This document shows positions 51,727-63,026 of a stretch of 64,000 nucleotides of DNA, in pieces. The notes under the pieces were generated by a model. It worked only from the letters and a program-made list of their open reading frames with translations. It was not told the origin of the DNA and did not search any database. The translations under genes were made by a program, and so were the position numbers. The stretch comes from Phytoseiulus persimilis (Eukaryota > Arthropoda > Arachnida > Mesostigmata > Phytoseiidae). Each line of letters starts with the position of its first letter. Within the stretch, counting starts at the first letter, position 1. The DNA lies in contig CM075101.1 of NCBI GenBank assembly GCA_037576195.1, positions 12,152,001 through 12,216,000 on the forward strand, given 5' to 3'.

Positions 51727-52149
51727 ACTCGAGAAAGATTCTACTGTGTCATTTCTCCTAAAAAAATCCTCGACAAAACCTCGTACAAATCTTCTTTTCT
51801 TTGACACGAAACATGGAAATTCACATACAAAATAGCATTCAGCATCACGAGTCGTTTCTACAAGAACACCCGAACGCATCAGGCTACAAAATGTTATCAA
51901 AAGTGAGACTACGCTAGAAAATACGAACAAGATAAATACGCCGGGCGCGGCACAGTGATCACAAGTCTCAGTCCCCAGATGGCAGTTTTGGCAAATCCCT
52001 GAGAGAATGAGAGGACTCTCCCGGCATTCAACGATTGCGAAGCACTCTTGAATATGGGAGTGTGAACAGTTGAAGGAAAAATTCACTCGGTCACGTGCTA
52101 GATCTAGGAATGAATCTGGCGGCATATCTCGGAGTTCTTCCACAAAGTT

Positions 52150-55100
52150 TCACCACTCGTCGGCAGGAAAAATTATCTCTGTTCTACGAGCCTTCCTCAG
52201 AACGTTACGCCCGGTCTTCTTCGACGCTCTGAGCGGCGTTGACGATTGTGCCTCCGGAGAGCTGAAGAGTGGGGCGGTCGGCGACGACCTATTATCGAGA
52301 GCTTGCTGTTGCTTCTTCGGCGTTCCCCAGTGAGCCATTTGGTCAGTCGGGAACTCGGTGATGTTATTAATCCATCGATGAACGCACGGATAATATTTCT
52401 GCTCGATGGTCTCGACCACAGACTCCATGGCTATCCAAACTTGGTAGTCGGTCCTGCTGGGTAGAGGCCTGCAAGCAGAGACTTTCCAGCACTGGAGCGA
52501 GGATTTGCCGATGGCACGGGAAATGGAAACAAACAATGTGCGATCTGACGTAGTTTGAGCTCCAGCTTACCCATGGATGAAACAGATCTGTAGCACATCG
52601 GCGGCGGAAGGTCTGGATTTCTTGCGGCGGTGTTCCCGATGGTTCCCATTCTGACGGTTCATCTCCTCGGAACACTTACAACTGACTTGTCCCCCCTTCT
52701 CCCCCAACAAACTGATTATGTTCTGCATGACGCACGACTTTATGGGATTCAATGGATACTCTTCGATACTCGCTAATTCCGTCTTCACAAATTTCTTCTC
52801 GTGTTCAGACATGAAATCGTGAACGTACGATGCTACTTCGCTCGCCACTCGGCAATGGTCCGCATCGACAAGGCTCTTCTCCATGGCTTGCACACTGGTC
52901 TGATCCACTCCAACACCATCTGAAACATCCATCCATGCTTCTCAGGGGAGGAATTACAGGTGACTCCCTCCCACAGTTCATATTGGCGGCTGAAAAGTCT
53001 GGTCTGGGTACCGTTCCAACTGATCGAACTCAAACTCACCCACGATATCTTTGATCGCTTTTATGGAGTCAGTTGTAGCGTGCTCTTTAGTTATGCGAAC
53101 ATTGTTCGCATTCTCGTTTTCTGCGTTCTGCGTCATTGGCCGAGAATTTACGAAAGTCTTCATGAAATATTCTTCGAAATGCATCAGACCGTTCCTGGTT
53201 GTCAAATCCGCCCAGGAGTTCAGAAAAGGCCAGAACTCGTTCCATCGCAAGTCTTGATCTTTGGCAAGCTTTCGCACAACACTCTCGAAGCCCTTTTCAG
53301 CGTCGCGTCTCCGAACGTCCGCGAAGTTTGCTCGTTTCTTATGAACATCATCAACTATTCGAGTTGCCTGTGGATGTGATAAGGACCGAGCTTGGTAGAG
53401 CTGGTTTGATTTCCCCGACGGACAAACACAATCGCTGTCGCGGACGAGACAGCGAAGAATTTCGTGTAATCGAATTGCATCCAGAACCCGCAAAATGTTC
53501 CTACATGATCTCTGGTGACTGGGCCTACGTAGGCGACGATGTGGAATTGAGATTCCCCGCCCCCGCCACGAACATGAGTTTGGGAACCAGGCAGCGGAGG
53601 GTTTCTAAAGTCGAAATCTCTCGTGATGAGGCTCATTGGAGCTGCGAACGCTGGCGGTTCTGAACATAACTCGTCCCGGACAATCGGCAAGATGACTTGA
53701 TGATCTGTGAGGTGGGCGAATTGGACTTCTCAGTCTCGATCCACAGGCATGCCAGGGGATGATCGTGTTCGTAACGAACGCGTCGAGATCCCATGAATCA
53801 ACAAACACTGACGGAGCAGCGATGCATGAATATGCGCTTCTCACCGTTGAAGAGATTGATTATAGCTGTTTCAGCGGAGACATCCATATCACCATGAGGG
53901 ACTGTTTGCGTCATCCGAGTACCCGCCAACTCGACCGCCGTGAATCCTTCTCCGTTCGGAGCGTCCCTCACGCATTCTTCTTGATTGAGGAGGACTTCGA
54001 CACACTGGACGAAACCCATCGCACTTGCGAAATGCAGCGGACGATCTCCTAGAACATGACTCAGTGTTACTGCCCCTCATGCTCAAACCCAGGCGTTTTT
54101 GAGTCGCGGAGCCCCAGCTGTCGCTGCCCACCTCGTTTGGTTTTGTCCGGAATATTAAGGTACATGTTAATGACGTATTGGATTCGCTGATCGATTGTGG
54201 CCTCGTCATCGTCGGGATACAACATCCGAAAGAGACTAGTGTTCCGCAAAAGGTCGATCAAAACTTGGAGTATCAAGGGCCTGTTGCAACGAGCCGCGAT
54301 GTGGAACGCGTTATACCTGAGGAGTTGAAAATGTCGTTCTGATCATGTCCGACTTTTATTGGATCATGGAGAATTTGAATAGACGCAATACCCGTGACGA
54401 TCCCTCTTCACCTCAATTAGATTCGATTGTGGCTTATACTAACCTGCATCCTTCGTGCAAGATGGTCGGATTGTCGCCGCCTCCGATAAGATATCGAGGA
54501 TTGGACCATACTAATTCCAGAAGGAGTGTTTTGTCATTGTCCATTATAGACTTTCGGAACCGCACATAATCTTGCGATCGTGGACTCCTGTGGGATTTGG
54601 GGGAATATATATCAGATGGTGCTCTAGAAGACTTGAGGGAGTCTCCCCAAAAGGGTGTCATGACCGAAGACTTCCTCTGTACTGAAACTGGATATTTGGA
54701 AGGGGTCGTCCTCCATTTTGAATCTCCAACCAGGGAGAGCGGCCATGAAAAAAACTTCCTCTCCGACGAATATGGCTGATATCGTAAGTATCAGTGACAA
54801 CTACCCGTAATAGAATAAACGTTATGACGCTATTGAACCAAGTCTCCCGACTTGCGACTTATCTGAAAAAATCCTCGCAGAATTTTCAGAGCTGAAAGGC
54901 TCGAAGATCACTCGACGACCCACCTGAACGGCGACCGTTCACCGGAAGTCTTCCGCTCTTCTCTGATATTTACATTCCCAACTGAGACTGGAGTCAGGAC
55001 ATCCAAGTTTGTACAGAATCTCAGCGCCGCTTGTTGACTAGGAAACTTTTTCCAGCGGGCAGTTTCCTTGAAACGTTTGCAAAACTGAATCGTAGAAGCA

Positions 55101-55723
55101 AGATCCGTAAAAACGAACGGTGGCTCTGCAAGACAGATGAACATGTTAGGTGGACCGGAGGCGCGAAACTTGGGTGGGATTTCCATTTTTAGTTGGTAGC
55201 CATGGGTGACAGGGCCGCAGTTACGACAACGGAACGGCCAACAAGGGAACTCGATTCCTCGACAGTGGATCCCATCCAACTGCAGTTTGAAATGTTCAGC
55301 TTCATCTGAGGCAACCGGATACCCGAGAAACCACATGCGATAGCTAATCTGGATGTAGAGACTCCTTTCTGACTTTGGGGCAGGAAAGAACGACCCACTT
55401 CCGTTTGGATGGCCCCACGAGACCCCTGCGTTCGCCTCGGAGATGCACAAGCAAAGAGGAATTAGGAATGAGCCTCTCTGAAATACGAGTGCTTCGAGAA
55501 AATAATGAGGCGAATGAAAGTATTCGCCCTGGAGCCTTCCGGCATTCCCCATGAAGCGTACGTATTACTTACTGTCTTGCTCTGACAAAACTGTCGTTGC
55601 GGGTAGGACGACGGCATAGAACTCGCCCGAGTCCCTTGACACATTCGCATCTGTCGTTTTCGGGGGAGTCTGGAACACTTCAGTCAGAGATCCTCCTATT
55701 CGGGCTCGTCGCGGCGACGTCAT
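52150..55723 (-). CDS. ANKLE2: Ankyrin repeat and LEM domain-containing protein 2 homologue
   Basis: ANKLE2 (Lem4) is an ER/nuclear-envelope protein that recruits PP2A to dephosphorylate BAF during nuclear reassembly. Nine exons: 55723-55573, 55125-54974, 54775-54444, 54316-54132, 54048-53845, 53704-53505, 53367-53040, 52919-52571, 52468-52150. All eight junctions are GT/AG and in phase, for 740 codons with TGA stop. Seen: the caulimovirus-type FxAF-like block (FKETARWKKFPSQQAALRF), then [29 protein letters not shown] leading into ankyrin repeats (about 200-330, with LYPDDDEA and RPLHFASAMGF). A conserved helical block follows (AEKGFESVVRKLA, WNEFWPFL), and a C-terminal YYPCVHRW motif. The first ATG of exon 1 is chosen as start. 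The N-terminal membrane helix and LEM fold of human ANKLE2 are not visible, so upstream exons may be missing or the domain absent. The gene is divergent from DDI and convergent with TM2D3. Confidence 0.92.
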
Positions 55724-56760
55724 TTCAGCAGTCAATTTCACCGCACTTCTGGTCGCTCCCAAGCTCCAAATCGAATTCGGACAGTTAAGATAGATGATCG
55801 AGACTGAGTGAACTAGCCGAACGCATCGCCTCAGCTATCGTCGTTGTTCTCCGACTTTATTCCTCCGTGTGTTTGAGTGTGTACTTTTCAGCATCTGTGT
55901 TCGATTGAAGCTTGCTGCCACTGCTGATCATGATGATGACTCTGGGAGAGGGAACCAGCTGTTATTTGTTTTCGAGCAGTGCAGGGTGAGCACGCGAGTC
56001 GCGAGGATTCAGAAACGCGAAGAACAGCGTCCCTGGGTAACCGATCAACGTGGATATCTGATGCGTCTGGGCAGCACGGAAACCCCATGCTGCGGTTAGG
56101 TACAAGCTGTTCTTTGAGAGTGAAAAAACGAGAGCGTTAGCGCAGGAAGAAAACAACGGCCATGGGGATAGTGATTTTTACTTGGATGCGAACGGCCCTC
56201 GATGGAAGTTCCTGCCGGTGCCTTTCTTCTACCATTTTGATTTGACAGAGAATTCGAACTTCCCAATATCTGTGCCCAGACTACTATTATCTTGCCTTTA
56301 TGACAAATCCCCTCGGCGAGAGAGCTCAGGTAACACTGTGGCGCAAAAGATTTGCGAGTGATCCACTGTATGAGTGCCATGGTTATGGATAATTATTCCT
56401 CTCACCATGTGTCGAATACGATGGCTCTAGTTGCAATATTCTGGTTATCAGAGCCGAAGCAGGTCCTCGAAAAAGACAGCGTATCGCGGGATCAAATCAC
56501 GGACACAACATAGTGAACGGGAGCGGAGAAGTGTCGAGAGTCTGAGCCATCTACTAGCTTACTCGCTCGAAGACCGACTTGTCCCACGACCGCCCGAAAC
56601 CAGGCGGAAACAAAAATTCGTTCATACGCCTTTGAGCTGCGGCAGAATTCCCCCGCGGTTGTAACCAGTACTGAGCCTTGTTGGATTATCGCAGCAGCAC
56701 CCTCTTCGTGTTGGTTATCAACGTTCTGTTCAGCTGCAGCGGTTTGTTAGCGGTGTCGAG
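55724..56760. promoter_or_regulatory. Shared upstream region of the divergent ANKLE2 and DDI genes
   Basis: The 1,037 nt between the two start codons hold no recognised exon, so both promoters and 5'UTRs should lie here. A pyrimidine-rich cag (cagctgcag) about 20 nt before the DDI ATG could be an acceptor for a 5'UTR intron. Shared regulation is inferred from layout only; no specific factor site is claimed. Confidence 0.45.
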
Positions 56761-59700
56761 ATGAAAATAACTATAACCACGATGGCTGGCGACGTTTTTG
56801 TGCTTGAGGTGTCTGCAGACATAGAGCTGGAGAATCTCAAGGTAGGTACAATGGACACCGGCAACTTTACATGGAAAAAAGTCCCAGAAGCGTGAAACGA
56901 TAGGAAGGGACCTATTCTGTGATTCACGTAGCGAGCGGAGTAACGGGGCTGGCTCGGTGACAAGTCCTCATTCAAACCTGTGAGGGAAGCACGACCTGGG
57001 ATGGACGTCCAACTTTCTAGGTCACTGTCTCCTGTGTATTACTCTGCAGTTTTGACAGCGATTAACCGCGATCCGACGAGGATCAGCCGACTAGAGATCG
57101 CCGGAGTTAATTCAAGGTATAAGGGTTCTCCATTTTCGTGGAACGCGCGTTCGGTCATTCCGCAATGAGGGTATTACAGCTTCGAACCGTGCGATTTACC
57201 AGGCTGCGGAAAACCGCAACAACTGCTCAGAGAATCGAGGAACACCTGGCGTTGCACGGAGTTTTTCTCCGGTGTGCAGTCCGCCTCGACAGAAGGTATT
57301 CGATCGCGTCCGGGAGGATAAAACCTCCCATGACAAACGTATGTTGTCATCTGTTTTCTGGGACGATATTCAAGAATCGGCCCGAAATTTCGTGTCGTGA
57401 TGAATTCATCCTGAGTCCCAGGGGAATTGAAGTTTTCCGTGGCAAAAATCCATAGGCGTCATGAGTCATGATGCGTATCAGATGGAGGAAGCGTAGTTAT
57501 TCATCGGACGTGGACGAGAAATCGGAGCGTTGATGAAGACTTCAGTGATCTTCTGCGGCACAGAGGAAAACCTCAACTGAGGATTCCTAGTAACAAGAGG
57601 AACCTCAGTCAAGGTCAAGTTCACTCCAAGGATAATCGCGAAAAGAACCATCCAATTGATTGAATTCTGTCCTCAGGTTCTCGCGGAATTCGAGGTGGGA
57701 ATTCCTGCTGCTGAAATGATGATCATCCACGAAATGCGCCCTCTGACGGAAGATAAGAAGCCAATATCTCAACTGGGTCTGAAGGATGGTGATATGATAC
57801 TTGTACAGAAGGGACCACCGAAACCGCCGCGTACCGTGCCAGGTCCAACAACCCAATGTGAGCGAAATATGTCTGTTTTATTCGTCCCATCTCTTCCGTC
57901 GTTCTTGACACGTCAACTTCCCGAGTGAATAATCAACTGCAGTAGGAGCTTCCTGTGAATCTGATGCCCTATCCCAAGGTCTACATGAAACTCTTCACTG
58001 TCCCTCTTACATTCGCATCTGAGATGACCTCTCAAAATCAGCTTTAAGCACGCAATGATCTCCGAGAAAATTTTGACTCGAGGCTCAATGCTATAAACAT
58101 CGTTTTCATCCTAACGTTAATCTTGGGACATCCATCATTCCTCACCTGCGTGAAAAACCAACCCCCGGCCGTGCAGACCAAAACACAATATCTTCGATTG
58201 TTTGGAGAGATCAGTCAGTTTAACAAAATGCACTTGTTCTCTCGGGGCGCGCCAACAATGGACGTGGTTTTCGTTTTTAGTTATCCCATGCTTAAACGAA
58301 AATTCCAACTAAGACGTCTCATCTCCTGCCATAAGGAGGGCATCGTCGCGGCGATCAGTTTCCGAACGCGGTCTGACGGCTCTCTTGAACTTCTTCGCCT
58401 TCGGCTGACCCTCTCGGACTGAGCCACTCGAGCCTTCTTCGGAGATGGAATCGATCTGGGGGGTCTTGATATTCTCCTCAAGTTTCATTGCGTCGTCGTC
58501 TTCATCGTCGACTTCTTGGAGGTGGCTTAAAGCTATTTTCCGGTGATCGTTCGCCCGGTTTTCAACGAGCGTTCGCACTTCGTTCCCGAAGTCCGGACGC
58601 GTAGCGTTCAAGCTAGCTTCGTTCGCACGAAAGCTGCGAGATCCTGGCTGGGAACCTGATACCTCAGAGCTACCGTCTGAGAGGAACTTTGGTCTGAGGC
58701 GCTCGTTTTTTTTCTTCCCGTGGAACATGACTTTGGCGCGCAGATCTAATAACTGGGCATCCTCGTCCCAGAGCGCTTGTCCTTGGGATCTGCGCTCTTG
58801 CTGTTTTAAATACGCCAGGGCAGCTGCTGTGTTGGCACCGTCCGACATATCAGAGTCGTCCACTGACGCCAAGCTGTATTTCGTCCAGTTTTCCGGGTGA
58901 AGTCTGCAAACACAAATCAAGTCTCAATTCTTGTGGAATTGAGGTCGGGCGATTTCTCACGTCGCTTCGCTTACTCACTTGTGATCCGGAACTTTGGCTC
59001 TGGGAGCCGGTACCTTCGGACGCCTGAACTCGAACGGAGCTCTTCTACGTGGAGCTTCAGATGAACTTGGTGAAAATGTGTTCCTGCGGTCGAGTTGGAG
59101 CTTGTTCCGAGGAATTGCGAATTCATCATCCCTGAGAACCGCTGGGTCCTCCTTCTGCATTGGTACGGCTGCCTAGAGGAAGCAAATGCTGATTGGTTCA
59201 CAGGTGTCTGGTCGGCACTGTCCTGCCCACATGAGGCGAAGTGACCCGAATCATTTTTAGTCAACCAAGTTCTCCCCAAAGATGCCGTCCAAGGCCGAGT
59301 AACTCACCTGCTCTCGCAGCTGTAATGATTCATTGCGTTTCTTCTCAATATCTCCAAACTGCGCGAAAATCGTGGCGATCTTGGCCGAAAACTCAGGTGG
59401 AGCGTCAAGCTTGAATTCGGACTGTTTTGAACTCATTTTCGAATGACACGTGCTCAATGAATCAAGTCGAAGACAATCGATGACGACGAGTGGTGTGAGC
59501 GTTATTGTCAAACACTGATTAACTGACTAGTTTTCGTGACATCCGCAGTACTGCTGAATTGTGCAGCTTTTGTTCCTACTGGAGGAGTCAACACTTGCAA
59601 GTGATTTGCTATCGACGGGGTTGTACCGTGGGTCGTGCCGAAGTCTCGAGGACACTGCTGGACTGATTTATTCAGCTAGAATATGATTGCCGTCTCTGCT

Positions 59701-62152
59701 CAACACTGTTGTTGTTGCGAACGAGCGGCCGCGGCCGCTGCTGTGGTGAATTCGGAGAAGAGGAGAGAAGGGGTCTCCGGAGCAGACGACGCGTCGGAAA
59801 GGAAATATTGTCGAATTTTCAAAATCTGCTTAGAAGGATGGCGGCATTGGTCAGGCGTTCGCGCACTTGGCATCGAAAATCCATAACCATGCCCCCAGCC
59901 ATGCAAACTGAGAGTTTGTTGATGTTGGAACGTTGAGGTCCAAGAACCTCAACGTTCCATCGCACCTCATTCGTGTTTGACTCGGGAAAAAACTGTGTCT
60001 CCGGAAAATCGTTCGTTCCGGCGGGAGGGGATCTTTACACAAAAGATATCAGAAGCAATTTTACTCCAAACATTGCAGCGGAGAACGACCCAGCCGCTCT
60101 TCGGCAAATGCTCCTCTCAGACCCACAACAGCTGTCACTGCTACGGCAAAACAATCCTCGCCTGGCGGAGGCTTTGGAAAAGAGTTCAGGTAAAATTCGT
60201 TCTCGTGAGATTTGGGAAGCTGTGTCGCCGACCTGGCTCGGTCTGGTCTGGAACCAAACTCTTCAAAATAAGTGTCGTCTTCAACAGAGGATTTTGAGAG
60301 AGCTCTTCAAGACATTCAACGCGAGAGAGCTGAGAAAGAAATGGCCAGAATCAGGATGCTGACTGCTGACCCTTTCAATCCGGAAGCGCAAGCCCTGATA
60401 GCGGAAGAAATCAGGTTCGAATCTGCGGAACAAGCTCACCAACTTTTGACGCAAACTATGAACTCACGAATCGCAAGGGATGTCGCGACGTCTCCGGTCA
60501 ATTTTCACTTTGATCTCCAGGCAAAAGAATATCGATTCCAATATGGAAGCTGCCATGGAGCATCATCCGGAAGCATTCGGCACGGTTGTGATGCTTTATA
60601 TCAATTGCAAGGTTCGTAAGTTTCCCACTTTGTCCGATAAACTTCGAGACAATTATTTCAGGCCGTGCTCAGCGATGAAGAGTTTTGGTCCCACGGCGGA
60701 TGCTCGCGCTTGCGCCGGCAGTTGCCTGATCTCGGATATCTTTCCCCGTTGAGCGCAGTATCTCGAGTGACGCTGTCCTGTTTCAAGTTGCGGGAACTGA
60801 ACGTCTCGTCGGCAAAGTCCTTAGTTTAATATCCCAAAATACTTGATGATCTCTTCCTCGAATCGGAAATTAAGGGAGAGTGCAGCCAACGACGAAGTTT
60901 CTTCTTCACAGGTTAACGGGCATCCCGTGAAAGCTTTCGTAGATTCAGGAGCACAGAGGACAATCATGAGTTCGGCGTGCGCTGAGCGATGCGGGATAAT
61001 GCGTCTCGTCGATCCGCGATGGGCTGGCATCGCCAAGGTGAAGTTTTTTGATAGATATCATACCTAATGCTCCCAGTTGAAGCGAGACTGATCGGCGCAA
61101 CTCGGAGTGTTCTGGATGTAGTTGTTCAACGCACTCACCGGACTCAACGTGCAAAGCGGTCGAAAAACATGGATGAATGCAACGATGACTGATGTACTGC
61201 CGACATCATGCACGCAGTTTTATCAAGCTCAGCATCTTGCAAATCCGAGTATTATTTGAAAATTCCCATTCCCATTGATGCTTGATTCAGAGTTTGTCCC
61301 AATTAACCGCCATTGTTCATTTTCTAGGGTGTAGGTACCCAAAAGATTCTCGGGAGAATTCATTTGGTCCAAATCGAGATCGAGAAGGTAGGTTTAGAAT
61401 CGTTCACTTGTGGGAGTTCGGGAGATGAAATCGGCAGCTCGATGATTGGTTCTCGAAAGCAGTCGAACTGATTCTATTTGGGATTTCTCCTTCACAGAAC
61501 TTCCTCACTGCTAGTTTCTCGGTTCTGGAAGACCAGCCCATGGACATGCTGTTGGGCTTGGACATATTGAGGCGTTTTGAGGTTTGATGCGCAACGTTCA
61601 CGGAAGATGCATTGGAGTCAGCGAGTCCCTGTTTTTGCCTCCGGGAGCTCCCAAATAACGATCAAACTGTCTTCTGCAGTGTGTGCTGGATCTGAAACAG
61701 AACGAACTCATCATCGGAACCACCGGGACGCGGACAGCGTTTCTCTCGGAGTCTGACCTTCCGGCGCACGCGCGTTCGGACGCCGTTATGGACGAAGAGG
61801 GTGCCATGAAAGCCGCAATTGAGAATTCGAAGAAAGACAGCGGTATGTGTTTTAAAACTAGTTCCCCGTCGCCTTTCGTTCGGACCCGGTCCGAGTCGTA
61901 CATCCTCTCTGTTCCAGCATATGACTGATACTGCTTCCCATGTTCTCAGAGGCAGGCCCTTCTACTTCGCAAGGAACTTCGGGTGGCCACGTTCTGGGTA
62001 GCCTGAGGTACGGCACGGAGACGCAAGTGAAGGAGATCATGGCGCTAGGATTCAAGCGCGAAGACGTTGTTCGCGAACTGGAAGGCGCGAAGGGCGACAA
62101 AAACCTAGCCATCGGCGCCTTGTTTGCCAAGTCGTTCACCGTTCCGAAGTAG
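56761..62152 (+). CDS. DDI1: DDI1/DDI2-family ubiquitin-shuttle aspartic protease with UBL, retropepsin and UBA
   Basis: Ten exons: 56761-56841, 57677-57857, 60079-60189, 60288-60414, 60521-60611, 60912-61037, 61328-61387, 61498-61581, 61680-61842, 61950-62152. All phases match, giving 408 residues. DDI proteins bind polyubiquitin and the proteasome, and cleave substrates such as the Nrf1/Skn-1A factor. Seen: a ubiquitin-like domain (1-72; [28 protein letters not shown]), then the helical DDI domain ([19 protein letters not shown], then ADPFNPEAQ). The retropepsin domain (about 190-320) has catalytic FVDSGAQ (Asp208), [17 protein letters not shown] and the flap-side LLGLD. A C-terminal UBA (about 363-402; [21 protein letters not shown]) is present. 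Human DDI2 lacks the UBA; yeast and insect forms keep it. Exon 3 starts at 60079 because that acceptor alone restores TCG after the exon 2 phase-1 end. A variable linker exon could have been missed in the 2.2-kb intron 2. Confidence 0.96.
58309..59436 (-). CDS. TSSC4: U5 snRNP assembly factor TSSC4 homologue, nested in DDI intron
   Basis: Three exons, 59436-59308, 59172-58979 and 58903-58309, join in phase to 305 residues. TSSC4 is a largely disordered nuclear protein that chaperones PRPF8/SNRNP200 during U5 snRNP and tri-snRNP assembly. Seen: an N-terminal helix resembling the family's first motif ([19 protein letters not shown]). A basic linker ([16 protein letters not shown]) follows. The hallmark [16 protein letters not shown] (about 104-119) aligns with VPDYVAHPERWTKYSL of human TSSC4; its Lys108 is made across the exon 2/3 splice (AA|A). 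Next come [11 protein letters not shown] and an acidic, Ser-rich tail with basic patches ([12 protein letters not shown]). ATG 59436 is preferred; an earlier in-frame non-ATG extension is unlikely. Introns are 135 and 75 nt. It lies wholly inside DDI intron 2 on the opposite strand. No AATAAA was seen before DDI exon 2. Confidence 0.88.
59926..59959. repeat. Perfect 14-bp inverted repeat (hairpin), 6-nt loop
   Basis: Arms tggaacgttgaggt (59926-59939) and acctcaacgttcca (59946-59959) around ccaaga. It lies in DDI intron 2, about 120 nt before exon 3. Confidence 0.95.
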
Positions 62153-62545
62153 ATCTCGGGATTCCCAACTTCCTACGTCGCACAATCCGAAGGAATGGAG
62201 TTCCGTCTCTTGTATAGTACCGAAGAACCTGCGAGCGGGTTCCGATCCTCGATATCGACCGAGGTCGTCGTTGCCGAACGGATTCACGTTGGCGTTCCGA
62301 GAAAATGTTTCGGGCTGCGCAACGGTTCGCAATGGCTGACCTACTTTATTTTTTTATCGCTGTTCCCTCTGCGGTGTGTATTATTTGGGAGAAGAGAATG
62401 TCAACAGGAATTTACATATGGATGGCCATCGCGTAATCCAACAAGCTTATTCGCAATATTCATGTTCTCTCGACTGTTGTCCGAAAAAGGCTCAAAGGTT
62501 AGTGTAACCGCGTAACGGTTGTATTACGTTAGAGATAATGAGCTG

Positions 62546-62551
62546 AATAAA
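62546..62551 (+). promoter_or_regulatory. Polyadenylation signal of DDI
   Basis: AATAAA 394 nt after the DDI stop, in AT-rich sequence, just before the inverted-repeat block begins. Confidence 0.65.
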
Positions 62552-62684
62552 GAATTCCTTGTCATTGAATCCAGAAGCGTAACCAACCCTTTTCCTTCAC
62601 GAGGCTGTCCGGTGCCGCTGCTATTGCTGGGAGCTGGCGTAGAGGGCAAAAGTAGAGCGTGAGGGGTATGGCACGTCAAGGTTC

Positions 62685-62900
62685 TTGCAGATACCCCGAA
62701 ATCCCGCAGATAAGAACCCTTTTCTTTTCGATTCCTTCTTAGAAAAACGCATCAGATGAGATCGCAATCTGCCGAGTTCGTTACCTGATGAGCTCGTTGT
62801 CTGATATGTTAGTCATCTTGCGGAGCGGATCTGATGCAGTTTCTCGAGAAAAATGGAAAAAAGAAGGGTTCGTTATCTGCGGGATGTTCGGGTATCGTCA
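62685..62900. repeat. Foldback inverted repeat, about 72-nt arms
   Basis: The left arm (62685-62757) and the reverse complement of the right arm (62829-62900) align along their whole length with few gaps, roughly 80 percent identical by eye. Both contain atcccgcagata, gaaccctt and gcatcagat. A 71-nt spacer separates them and has weaker internal pairing. The structure resembles a small nonautonomous foldback or MITE-type element, but no target duplication or transposase relation was established. Confidence 0.75.
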
Positions 62901-62910
62901 AGTAGGTTTT

Positions 62911-63026
62911 GCAAATAACCGCATTTATAATTATTCGCGGTCACGGTTGGCTGATGACCGCGAATCCATAGCCGCAGCCGCGGTTAACCGCAAAATTAGG
63001 ACCGAAAACCGCGGTTATACGGTTAA
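62911..63026. repeat. AACCGCGGTT palindrome-rich block
   Basis: Contains a perfect 11-bp inverted pair (attcgcggtca 62933-62943 with tgaccgcgaat 62955-62965) and several accgcggtt and ggttaaccgc palindromes. It directly abuts the foldback. Confidence 0.8.

Noticed and set aside
60020-60078. Upstream acceptor tatcag at about 60051 as the start of DDI exon 3
   Set aside because: Joined to the phase-1 end of exon 2 it creates an immediate TAA; the acceptor at 60078 restores the frame.
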